In this document: piece by piece, positions 53,401-64,000 of the stretch
Layout of the letters: every line of letters starts with the position of its first letter
Numbering within the stretch: the first letter of the stretch is position 1
Source of the DNA: Mesostigma viride
Lineage: Eukaryota; Streptophyta; Mesostigmatophyceae; Mesostigmatales; Mesostigmataceae
Direction of reading: 5' to 3'
NCBI GenBank assembly: GCA_009746045.1
Contig: RPFO01000130.1
Location: 1,261,413 to 1,325,412 of the forward strand
Length of the DNA stretch: 64,000 nucleotides
Program-made: the position numbers and the translations under genes
Notes under the pieces: generated by a model
What the model was told of the DNA's origin: nothing
Databases searched by the model: none
The model's input: only the letters and a program-made list of their open reading frames with translations

Positions 53401-56400
53401 ACCCTCACAAAGTGTTGCAATAATCCAAGAACATAGCAGGCACAAGCCAAACCTAGTTTCCACCCATGGAATGGAAAACAGAGAGAGAGAGATGATAGCC
53501 CATGCCATAATAGAGAGAAGACTACGACAGTGCAGGCTACAGTCCTTACAATAGCACTATTGGCAGGTCACAACCATCGCACTTTAGCGGGTCACGCTTC
53601 ATTACAACCTTGGTTTTTGCCACGGAAACATCGGGAAGGACATCGGGTGATCTGGGCGCAGGTGAGATAGCTTTCCTTGCCGCCTGCCTGACAGCCCTGA
53701 CTGTCAACTCACAACAACTCAAGTGCTAATATTCACCTGGCCGCTTGCATGCTCCGGCTGCCCACCTATCTACCGTGGCTGTGTGCCTGCGTGCCTACCG
53801 GCCTGCCAGCCTGTCCGCCCATCTGCCCGTCCATCCGCCCATCCATGCCCGCCTGCGCGCCTGGCCCCTGCCCCAGTGCATGCACCAGCCTGCAAGCCAG
53901 CCGGGTTCTTTCCCGCCGTCTCCCAGGTTCAAATCTTGGCATCCACATCCCACCGGTTGGGCTGCATGTGTGCCGCCTCTCCATTCATGACCCCACATGG
54001 TGCCGTTGCAGCTGCGTGTAATTGCCCAGTCACCGTACTGTCCGTGGTGACAAGACTGCCAAGACAAGACAGCATAGACAAAACTGCAAAGTCTGCAATG
54101 TCTGCATAGTTACATCTGCAACACAGCAGTGTCCACTCACCGCACGCAGTGCCGTAGCCACCGGAGTAGTCGACTCGGCAGACGGGCCGTTTCTCCCCGC
54201 AGCCGAGGTCGACCAGCGTGCCCGGTTCAGTGTCCTTGCACACTGCACCCACGGGACGGTAACAGCCAAGGATCGATCATCATTTAACCCCCCCAACCAT
54301 CGGTTACCACTTCCCAGTAATTTGCATGGTGGATACGAACACAACGGTAGTATTGGAATATCAGTTTTGGGGGATGGGTGGGTGTCCGGTCCCCTTAATG
54401 TTTACAGGCCCACTGTACTCAATTGAATGCAATCTACTCAAGTTGAGCCCGGGCATGATGATCGAACATAAATTATTAATGGACTATTTATGGATCTCAT
54501 TGGGACGTGAACCCTATAACCTAGATATGGCGGCTAGCCTTCCATCTCACAATAAAGAAACTATGCTAGAGAACAACGAGGATCTCATCGAGACAACCAG
54601 GCGGGACACGAACTGGCTAAAAAACAAAACGCGTGGACTCCCAAGATAAACCAATGAGACCAAAGGGTGAGCACACAGCCAATCGATGTTACTAATGATG
54701 TATGTTATGAGATGCACTGTATGTTATCATAACGAAGACAAGGCACCGACCAAGTTGATGCATGAGCATCAACTTGAATTTTGGCAACGATGCGAAAGCT
54801 TCCGCGGCTCTTGTCAGGCGCTGCGTGACATGTGGAATACATATTTGTTGAGAATGACAAGTTGTGGACGTGAGGTCGGCAAGCAACATGAGGAAAGCCC
54901 AAACGAGGAAGAACCCTTCAGAAAATAAACACCGGCATGGATCGAGCCAACACAACAAAACTACAACGACATACAGGAACAATATCTATTTGAATGGTAA
55001 ACGATAAGTCAAGGGAATGAGACATGCAAGACAACTATGGAAGCGCAACACAGGAACAAACAAAGAGGAATACCTAGCTAACACCACGAACAACTACAGA
55101 CGGGCAACAGTTCTGCCGGCCCGCCGAAGGGCCCTGGGTACATCTATGTAGACCGACTGGGCCGCAATAAAGTCGGCCCGGATGTGGCGCAACAACACAG
55201 TGAATATACTACTATAGTGAGTAGTGACTAAACCGTGTGGCGTTAATAATCACAGCTGGCCTGGATGCGGCGCAACAACACAGTGAATATACTACTATAG
55301 TGAGTAGCGACTAAACCGTGTGGCGTTAATAATCACAGCTGGCCTGGATGCGGCGCAACAACACAGTGAATATACTACTATAGTGAGTAGCGACTAAACC
55401 GTGTGGCGTTAATAATCACAGCTGGCCCGGATGCGGCGCAACAACACAGTGAATATACTACTATAGTGAGTAGCGACTAAACCGTGTGGCGTTAATAATC
55501 ACAGCTGGCCTGGATGCGGCGCAACAACACAGTGAATATACTACTATAGTGAGTAGCGACTAAACCGTGTGGCGTTAATAATCACAGCTGGCCTGGATGC
55601 GGCGCAACAACACAGTGAATATACTACTATAGTGAGTAGCGACTAAACCGTGTGGCGTTAATAATCACAGCTGGCCTGGATGCGGCGCAACAACACAGTG
55701 AATATACTACTATAGTGAGTAGCGACTAAACCGTGTGGCGTTAATAATCACAGCTGGCCCGGATGCGGCGCAACAACACAGTGAATATACTACTATAGTG
55801 AGTAGCGACTAAACCGTGTGGCGTTAATAATCACAGCTGGCCTGGATGCGGCGCAACAACACAGTGAATATACTACTATAGTGAGTAGCGACTAAACCGT
55901 GTGGCGTTAATAATCACAGCTGGCCCGGATGCCGCGCAACAACACAGTGAATATACTACTATAGTGAGTAGCGACTAAACCGTGTGGCGTTAATAATCAC
56001 AGCTGGCCTGGATGCGGCCCAACAACACAGTGAATATACTACTATAGCGAGTAGTGACTAAACCGTGTGGCGTTAATAATCACAGCTGGCCCGGATGCGG
56101 CGCAACAACACAGTGAATATACTACTATAGTGAGTAGCGACTAAACCGTGTGGCGTTAATAATCACAGCTGGCCTGGATGCGGCGCAACAACACAGTGAA
56201 TATACTACTATAGTGAGTAGTGACTAAACCGTGTGGCGTTAATAATCACAGCTGGCCCGGATGCGGCGCAACAACACGCCCACCACCATACAGGTGAGCG
56301 CAAGAGGCAAGCACGGCCGCCAGCACGGGGAGCCCATATAAATGCCCGCCTGTCTCATATTTCCCGTAATGTATCATTTTCAAGGAATATACATGCCAGC

Positions 56401-59400
56401 CTGTCTCATTATTCCCCGGAATTCATCATTTTCAAGGAATATATATGCCAGCATCTCGCATACATACCGTAACACTGGGTCCCTAAGTCGACCGGAAACT
56501 CAATTTGATTCGTGTTGATTGTGAGCCCTGTTGTGACGCAGAAGGGCTGGCTCGCGGAGCAGCCGGCATCGAAGGCTGACCCGAGCTCGTCCGGCTCGGA
56601 GTCGAGGCATGCTGGGCATTGGGGCAATGCGACAAACGCACGCATTCACGACATGCATTAGCGCAGACTGTAGGCAAATTGCTTCGTATGCAACATATGC
56701 TATAGACATTTGTGTGGGGACTCAGGGTGGGGAGAGCGAGCGGGATGGGGGAGTGAAAACTCAAACTCACTCACGCTACACAAACACACACAAAGAGAGA
56801 GATCGAGAGAGACAGAAATAGAGAGGTCGAGATGGCCAAGTGGAGCTAACGAGCATTAGAGGGTGGGTAGGTGGTTGGCAAGCGGCTGGGCACGTGCGAA
56901 GTCACAGAGAGAGAAGAGGGAAGGGGTGGGGGTGGGGTTTGGGGGGGGCATGCACAGGTTTATGGCGATGTTAGGACTTCAGCACTGACATCTGTGCTTC
57001 GCTCAGAGGCCAAAGTTTAAAAATGTCAAACAGGTTGCGGGATACGCTTCCATAGAAAGCCAAAATCCAATCTTCAAGAAACCTCAGGAGCAGTGCCAAA
57101 TCCTTGCTAACTTCTATGGCCGCCCACCCCCACTCCCAAACCTCGGCCCACTCAGACACGCTTGCTGCTGTATGCCTGGGCAGAGCATAAATGCCACCCA
57201 GACAGCTGCATGGGTGGATCGAAGGTGGAGTTTCGACTAGGGCCTCCGCTGTTGACACATTTCTAGACTAGGCGGCACGTGGTGGCACACATCATCGACC
57301 TTAATTAATTTGTATATCTGAAAGTAGCCTGAACTTTTTCTTGTGAGTGAGCAGCCTAAATCATCTTCCTGGGATCGATCGCACAAGTATACGGTTGAGT
57401 GCGCATTATTGACACATTCTCCGTTATGCCCTAAAGAGCTACGCCCTTTACCTAAGTCTGCACGAATATGATAGCATCCAGTGTACTATAAGGAGCTCAC
57501 GGGTCTGGTGATTAACGTACATGTCACCACCGCCAATGAACTGAAACTGCCATCCAGCTTTTGTATAGTATGCTGCCAGCAGCAACCCCACTTACCTTAG
57601 TCATGCATCAGCAGTGACACGTGACACCTATGTACAGCTGTAGCTGTAGAAGGCTGCGTACCGGCCGCTGTGTACCTGCAGAAGGCGTTACGGACCGAGC
57701 CCGCCTAATGGTGTACTTAGTGCGTAGTAGGAAGCAAAGTAGCTGCGGCATGAAGGTGCCAGCGGTAGTGCGCACACCCTGTAGCTGCGAACGCAACCAC
57801 CGACATTCGCTTGTTTTGCATGCATATGCATCAACATGGGCCCTTCTTGCAGCTAGACCATGCACCAGGGGAAAGACTTACTGATACATATTCCAGGGTC
57901 ATTGTCGGGCGGAGAAGCCGTCGGTCCCCCAAAAGAGCCAGAATCCAGAGCAGGCATCAGTTTGCTATAGGAATAGCAGAAAGGCTTGTCGGGAGGGCAA
58001 CCAGTATCCGTCTCGCTGATCCCGCTCGAATTTCCGGTCAAATCGGCAATGCATGCTGTTCATATGGCACAGTATTGTTAATGAATAATACAGTGCAAGA
58101 GGTGGGATTAAGATTAGGCCGGCAAGAATCCGACCACTTGCCACGCATATGTCAGCTCGACAACCCGAAACAACCACGCTGATGAGATTCATATATATGC
58201 ACAGGAGTTTGGGGCCATGGGGCCCCTGACCTCCGCCTTCTTCAAGGAGTGTTGCCGGCTCCGGGAGGATCGGCTGGACCTGGAGGGCCAGCGGGCCCCA
58301 TGGTCGGCGCGGACCTGGACGTCATATTGGCGTCAGCGCTTGTCGGTGGCGCTGACTCGGGCCATGGCTGACATCATGCTCCGCCGTACGCGGGCTGATT
58401 TTGCGGTGCAGCAGGGCTATTAGGTTCCTCCCGTTAGGCGTTTCCATTGGTCTTATCGTAGTATAGAGCTTTGACATGGCTCTGTATATAGGTTTATAGC
58501 TGGGCGTTTGCTTTGGTTTGAGTGATTTCACTCTGCTGTAAGTAATTATATTTTTAATATATATGCACATTAATCGGTGACCATGGGTCAACTCAGGTCG
58601 AGCGCTAGCATGTTTTAGATGCATAAAAGTATCGGCAGTGCCATGGGCAGAGAATGACTCTCAATTGAAAAAATGAGCAGGCTGGGTAAGCCTATTCAAG
58701 TGGAGACACTCCCAGAAAAAAAGAATCGGACAGACATTCTTTATGCCACAAGGTATTAGGAAGGCACTACTACCTAGCATCCTGTGCAATCATTGGCAGG
58801 GCCTCGCCGGGCGTTGGGAAAAAATACTAACTAACGGTATTAAGGCACAACTTGTCCCCTGCTTCCCATATCCATCCACCGGGTACCAATACTGCCATGG
58901 GAGGAGTGGAAGCGGATTCACGGAACATCATCATGGCTTTGCACCAGAAACGGCTCAAGGCATGCCAGCTCGCACCTAAGCCACCTGGCAAGTTGCACCC
59001 GAACAGCATGGGAGCATTGCATGTTTACCGCTAACCGCGCTGCTTGCTACAGTATGCGATATAGCATGTGGCTACAGTATGCGATGTAGCATGGTTGCTA
59101 CAGTATGCGATATAGCATGTTTGCTTCAGTATGCGGTATAGCATGTTTGCTACAGTATGCAATATAGCATGGTTGCTTCCGTATGCAATATAGCATGTTT
59201 GCTTCAGTATGCGATATAGCATGGTTGCTTCCGTATGCGATATAGCATGTTTGCTACAGTATGCGATATAGCATGTTTGCTACAGTATGCGATATAGCAT
59301 GGTTGCTTCAGTATGCGATATAGCATGTTTGCTACAGTTTGCGATATAGCATGTTTGCTTCAGTATGCGATATAGCATGGTTGCTTCCGTCTGCGATATA

Positions 59401-62400
59401 GCATGTTTGCTTCCGTATGCGATATAGCATGTTTGCTACAATATGCGGTATAGCATGTTTGCTACAGTATGCGATATAGCATGGTTGCTTCCGTATGCGA
59501 TATAGCATGGTTGCTTCAGTATGCGATATAGCATGGTTGCTTCCGTATGCGATATAGCATGGTTGCTTCCGTATGCGATATAGCATGTTTGCTTCCGTAT
59601 GCGATATAGCATGTTTGCTTCAGTATGCGATATAGCATGGTTGCTTCCGTATGCGATATAGCATGTTTGCTACAGTATGCGATTTAGCATGTTTGCTACA
59701 GTATGCGATACAGCATGTTTGCTTCCGTATGCGGTATAGCATGTTTGCTTCCGTATGCGATATAGTATGCTTGCTACAGTATGCGATATACTAGCCAAGA
59801 AATGAAAGGCTGGCTCCTGATTCTGGCTTAGAATAAACAATAAAGTATAGCAGTCATTGCAGGTGCTTATGTCTGGGTGGATCCTCGTGTGTATACGAAA
59901 GCAATGCCCCTGTCGCAGTCTGTGGCCCCAAGAATCAACTAGGCTCCTACTGGGGTGGCTCTGTTAGGACACCGCCAAGCAAAGTCCTAGTATTCTGTGC
60001 CGTGAAGCGTGCTCGGCGGTCTCAGCTTTGCATGACAAACTCACGGGTAGTCGATGCAAGAAAATGTCTCTGCCCACCTGCACAAACCAGTCCACGGCCG
60101 TTGTTGCCATCGTTTCGGAAAGATGCGTCAAAGTCGACATCGACGTCAACGCAGAAGGGCGCTTCGGCTGGGCAGCCTAGGTCCCTGCTGGTCCCATTCT
60201 GGTCGTCCAGGCACACTGCGAACGTCCGATCATACAGTGACCCCGTGATGTGAGCAGGCACATGAATAATTTAAGGAACTAAAGAATGAACGAATGAACG
60301 TTTGAGTGAACGAGTGTGAGTGATTGATTGAGTGAGTGAGTGAGTGAGTGAGTGAGTGAGTGAGTGAGTGAGTGAGTGAGTGAGTGAGTGAGTGAGTGAG
60401 TGAGTGAGTGAGTGAGTGAGTGAGTGAGCGAGTGAATAAATGAATGAGCGAGCGAGCTAACAAACGCCTGCCCGACCAACAAAGCGACCGACCGACCGAC
60501 CGGCCGGCCGGCCGCTTGCCCGCCCGACCGACTGACCCACCGACTGACCGACCGACCGACCGACCGACTGAATGAACGCACGGACAAATGCATGGATTGA
60601 TGGACGGACGGATGGACGGCCGGCCGGACGGGCGTACGTACGTACGTACGGACCGACGGACTGACCCACGGACGTACGGACCAACCGACCGACCGACCAA
60701 CCGACCGACGGACCGACCGACCGACCGACCGACCGACCGACCGACGGACGGACCGACTGACCAACGGACCGACGGACCGACGGATCGACCGACCGACCAA
60801 CCGACCGACCGACCGACCGGCCGACCGACTGACCGACCGACCGACCGACCGACCGACCGACCGACCGACCGACCGACCGACCGACCGACCGACCGACCGA
60901 CCGACCGACCGACCGACCGACCGACCGACCGACCGACCGACCGACCGACCGACCGACCAACCGACCGACCAACCGACCGACCGACCGACCGACCGTCCGA
61001 CCTACCTACCGACCGACCGACCGACCGAATGAACGCACGGACGGATGCATGGATTGACGGACGGACGGACGGACGGACGGACGGACGGACGGACGGACGG
61101 ACGGACGCATGGATGGATGGATGGATGGATGGATGGATGGATGGATGGATGGATGGATGGATGGATGGATGGATGGATGGATGGATGGATGGATGGATGG
61201 ATGGATGGATGGATGGATGGATGGATGGATGGATGGATGGATGGAGTGAGTGAGTGAGTGAGTGAGTGAGTGAGTGAGTGAGTGAGTGAGTGAGTGAGTG
61301 AGTGAGTGAGTGAGTGAGTGAGTGAGTGAGTGAGTGAGTGAGTGAGTGAGTGAGTGAGTGAGTGAGTGAGTGAGTGAGTGAGTGAGTGAGTGAGTGAGTG
61401 AGTGAGTGAGTGAGTGAGTGAGTGAGTGAGGGAAGGCAGGCAGGAAGGAAGGAAGGCAGGCAGGCAGGAAGGAAGGAAGGAAGGAAGGAAGGAAGGAAGG
61501 AAGGAAGGAAGGAAGGAAGGAAGGAAGGAAGGAAGGAAGGAAGGAAGGAAGGAAGGAAGGAAGGAAGGAAGGAAGGAAGGAAGGAAGGAAGGAAGGAAGG
61601 AAGGAAGGAAGGAAGGAAGGAAGGAAGGAAGGAAGGAAGGAAGGAAGGAAGGAAGGAAGGAAGGAAGGAAGGAAGGAAGGAAGGAAGGAAGGAAGGAAGG
61701 AAGGAAGGAAGGAAGGAAGGAAGGAAGGAAGGAAGGAAGGAAGGAAGGAAGGAAGGAAGGAAGGAAGGAAGGAAGGAAGGGAGTGCATCACCGAGTGAAG
61801 TATTGAATGAACACACTACATGAATTTCTCTTTTAAAGTATCACCCTGCTGGCAAATTGTGTTAATGAATCCATTGATCCTGCTGGCAGGATGAGAGGTT
61901 CAAACGCATACCTCTCCATCTAGCTAGTGGCAGGATGCAAATTACACTTGCTGCTCCTCACAAGTAAGCCCCATGCAGTCACCTTGTTGCTCCATGCCGT
62001 GGCTGACACCGCTGCCTTTGGAATTAGTCCGACATACAAGAGCAGCTGATGGCCGAATTCTTTAGGAGCAGGGCCAGCACTAAAAGCAGCAGATTTATCT
62101 ACAGTAAGCAGGCGGCTTCCACCCAAACACTCACAGCTGGGGCACACACCGTCATGCGGTTACAAAACTGGAACCGACCAACCGCCCGCCTCACGAAGAT
62201 GTCGAAGAGGCGTACCTGAGCATGGCCCGATCACATCGTCGCGGAAGTAAAAGGCAGATCCTTGTGGGTGGACCGACAGCCCTGGCAGGCCCGTCCCGTT
62301 GTTGGCCTCGCCCGTGTAGCAAATAGCCGCGGGGTAACTGCCCCAGACTTCGTCGTAAATATTCTCGCAGCCTCGGTCGATGTAATCGGAGCCCTGGGTG

Positions 62401-63547
62401 TCATTGCAAGCTGCAAACCAGTGTAAAAAGCATCGATGTGGCCACAATCGTCGATGCATGCCGGAGCCGACACATTTGAGCCACCGGACAGCCAGCAGGG
62501 GGCTACGGGATGCTACTCGAGGAGAACAGCATGGGCTGAGATGCCAGAGGGCGTGAAAGGACTCTCTTGACATACAGGGGATACTCTGCACCTCCCTGCA
62601 CCCCAGGCAGCATATGGACAGTAGTATACACACATGCCCACATAAGTCCTTACTAGCGCACGCGCGCGCACACGCCCACACGCCACACACACACACGCCC
62701 CACGCCCCCACACCCCCACGCCCGCACACCCCCACGCCCCCACACCCCCACGCCCCCACGCCCCCATGCCCCCACAAATACATGCACCCACGCACGCATG
62801 CATACACGCACACAAGCCCACACGAACACACAAAGAGGCGAATGACCAATCAGCAGATACCGCCATGCATCCCTTCTTGCCAGGCCATTGCATCTTTCTG
62901 CTAAAGGTACCTGCACATTCCTTGATTGTGCAGTATGTTCTACCTGTAGTCTCCAATATCATTGAAGAAACTGACAGGACCCCATGTTTTCTGTCCATTT
63001 TTGACAACCACATCTATCTTAGTACCCCTTTATCGGCTCAACAAGTAACGGCCAAACCCTTGCTTGAAAAGGTTGAGAGGGTTCTCTAATCTCACGCAGA
63101 GTACACAATACCTGTCACCCCCCCATTGGTTCAAAAATTGAAGGTGCCCCGGAGTACCCATCCCTGTACAAGGGACACCGTATCTCAGGGACTTCCACTG
63201 AGATCTGCCTGGCCACCAAAATGTGCTCTACGTGACTGTGCCATTTATGAGCTAAAAAGTAGGAAACAGGGTACTGGATGGCCTGGCCTTGTGGGTTGCC
63301 ATGTTGTGGTCAGTCTACGGCCAAGCAAGCTGATCGACCCCATAGGACGGTGGACACTCTGGTGAAGAGGTCCGGTTAGAGTGTTGTCACAGGTGTTTAT
63401 CGAGTTCTTATAGAGTCGTCAAGAGTTGCAACTGGTTACTTGTTGGTCAGAGGATTACCGCATGGTTGACCGATGGCCGTGTCGTTGTAGAAGAAGTCGC
63501 CCGGAATGGAGAATACACCACAGAGGCGTGGGTTGTCGCTCACGTTT
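50500..63547 (-). CDS. Modular Cys-rich protein with root-cap/VWD-like C-terminus (8 exons, 5' incomplete)
   Basis: Exons, 5' to 3': 63547-63459, 62410-62216, 60215-60078, 58055-57882, 56611-56468, 54242-54141, 52413-51641, 50841-50500, all with GT-AG borders. Their 1957 nt read as one frame of about 651 residues to TAG at 50500. Five middle exons are symmetric (phase 1-1), each one module of the form C-x-D...GC...P-x-C...C (e.g. [21 protein letters not shown]). Exons 7-8 carry [20 protein letters not shown] then [17 protein letters not shown], resembling VWD/Root_cap domains, and end [20 protein letters not shown]. Likely secreted or cell-wall protein (inference; the N-terminus is outside the window). 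Known relatives: algal hypothetical proteins of this architecture. Coding is about 15% of the span. Confidence 0.85.
51296..51395. repeat. Dispersed G-rich repeat in the last intron
   Basis: GGGTCTAGCGGGTC-type repeats, then AGGGTGACT and GCTCTGGGGGGGTAGGTCACGTAG. The latter blocks recur at about 63895-63962, upstream of the 5'-most exon seen. Confidence 0.6.
53750..53900 (+). repeat. Degenerate CCTG/CCAT tetranucleotide repeat
   Basis: Intron between the modules at 54141 and 51641 holds a decayed 4-bp repeat (CCTGCC, CCCGTCCATCCG). All frames are open across it, giving false ORFs. Confidence 0.6.
55175..56278. repeat. 83-bp satellite, about 13 copies
   Basis: Period exactly 83 bp (GGC[C/T]GGATGCGGCGCAAC starts at 55175, 55258, 55341 and so on to 56254). 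Copies are nearly identical, with a C/T variant at the fifth base. Each contains ACTACTATAGTGAGTAG, weakly palindromic. It lies wholly within an intron of the Cys-rich protein gene. Confidence 0.9.
58204..58556 (+). mobile_element. LINE-C 3' fragment in an intron
   Basis: Exact 13-bp target duplication ATATATATGCACA (58191-58203 and 58557-58569). The 353-bp insert is nearly identical to 11821-12173 and ends with the same AATTATATTTTTA. Its sense strand is opposite to the host gene. It contains the last ~70 codons of the LINE ORF2. Confidence 0.9.
59046..59790. repeat. 26-bp minisatellite, about 28 copies
   Basis: Unit TAGCATGTTTGCTACAGTAT plus GCGATA with interchangeable GTTTG/GGTTG and CTACAG/CTTCCG/CTTCAG variants. 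In the intron between the exons at 60078 and 57882. It ends with TATACTAGCC, after which the array stops sharply. Confidence 0.9.
60298..61782. repeat. 1.5-kb chain of tetranucleotide arrays
   Basis: Successive blocks in the plus strand: GAGT (about 60310-60440), GACC-type (60480-61035, with GACG and GGCC variants), GACG (61055-61108), GGAT (61110-61245), GAGT (61246-61430) and GAAG (61431-61780). All have a 4-bp period. Because 4 is prime to 3, every frame stays open and produces long meaningless ORFs. The chain lies in the intron between 62216 and 60215. Confidence 0.95.
62655..62830. repeat. CA/CCCCACG-rich low-complexity repeat
   Basis: CACACGCCC, CCCCCACGCC and ACACGCACACA units, imperfect. 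In the intron between the first two exons seen. Confidence 0.7.
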
Positions 63548-64000
63548 CTGCGCCACACACGGTGCAGACAATCGAGTGTGCAGATGAATTACAAACGTCA
63601 GAATCAAGGATGACATCAGCGCACAATTAAACAAGAAGCTGCAAACAGGGTTCCCTTCACAATCAAACTAATGGACTCCAGAGTAGCTGCCATGACCTAC
63701 CATGCGCAGGTGCCTTCATCAACTGGGTGGCAACCCGGGCCCGGATGACTGCAACCAGGGACCAGGTCTACCTTGAACAATGTAGCATGACCTCAAACAG
63801 AGCTGTTCAAGCGTTTGTGTCCAAATCTTTAAACTGGTAAAAATTGATCATTTGCACCCCACCTGCTGCCCCAGATTATTTCGGGAAAAGGAAGAAAGGG
63901 GTCTAGGGTGACTAGGGGGGATAAGGGGGGGCTCTGGGGGGGTAGGTCACGTAGCTGCTGTCAAGCTACCTTGTGGCCTTAAGCCTAGAGCTAAATACTA
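63548..64000. other. Upstream intron or further exons, none recognised
   Basis: Since the 63547 exon begins inside a codon, the gene must continue to the right. No further module with the Cys pattern is seen up to 64000. The G-rich block at 63895-63962 repeats 51296-51395. Confidence 0.4.

Noticed and set aside
55175-56278. Regularly spaced direct repeats resembling a CRISPR array
   Set aside because: Units are continuous 83-bp satellites with no unique spacers, in a eukaryotic intron.
59031-59586. Minus-strand ORFs with a repeating [10 protein letters not shown] pattern
   Set aside because: Translation of the 26-bp minisatellite within an intron.
60230-61823. Very long ORFs (up to 528 codons) on both strands
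   Set aside because: Pure artefact of 4-bp period repeats, which keep all frames open; products are monotonous Ser/Thr/His/Arg repeats and they overlap a confirmed intron.

Overview
The window looks like nuclear DNA of a flagellated green alga (chlorophyte, probably Chlorophyceae). It has GT-AG introns, an LC8-family flagellar dynein light chain, and a transposon set typical of these genomes: LINEs with TTAA-type tails, a DIRS-like element, Copia- and Gypsy-like LTR elements and tRNA-derived SINEs. I see no bacterial, organellar or viral genome features. Most of the 64 kb is mobile DNA; only two host genes are convincing, plus the 3' tip of a third.

Layout. 1-162: C-terminal end of a gene entering from the left. 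0.3-8.3 kb: SINE-like copies, dispersed and tandem repeats, two decayed coding remnants. 8.9-10.1 kb: a three-exon dynein light chain gene (+). 11.1-17.3 kb: ORF1-only LINE-type elements with smaller LINE fragments nested in them, several delimited by exact target-site duplications (TSDs). 17.3-35.6 kb: a nested stack. A LINE reverse-transcriptase remnant is split by ORF1 element D (+), which is split by ORF1 element 3 (-), which is split by a ~14.8-kb Copia-like LTR retrotransposon (-). That element is itself interrupted by a tandem array of four TIR elements, a small TIR element and a solo LTR. 37.5-42 kb: a LINE copy, a twin-primed ORF1 fragment and the 5' part of a Gypsy-like element. 42.3-49.4 kb: a DIRS-like element (gag, RT-RNase H, tyrosine recombinase, all -) with a second, Crypton-like tyrosine recombinase element apparently lodged between RT-RNase H and its own recombinase. 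50.5-63.5 kb: a large minus-strand gene for a modular cysteine-rich protein with a root-cap/VWD-like C-terminus; its introns hold tandem arrays and a LINE insertion.

How the parts relate. The recurring (TTAA)n microsatellites are explained by their position: they are the 3' tails of LINE-type insertions, and the sequence beside them is a shared LINE 3' end. ORF1-only elements share that 3' end with RT-bearing LINE copies, so they look like non-autonomous partners (compare mammalian HAL1). Domain calls come from motif recognition by eye; no database search was possible.
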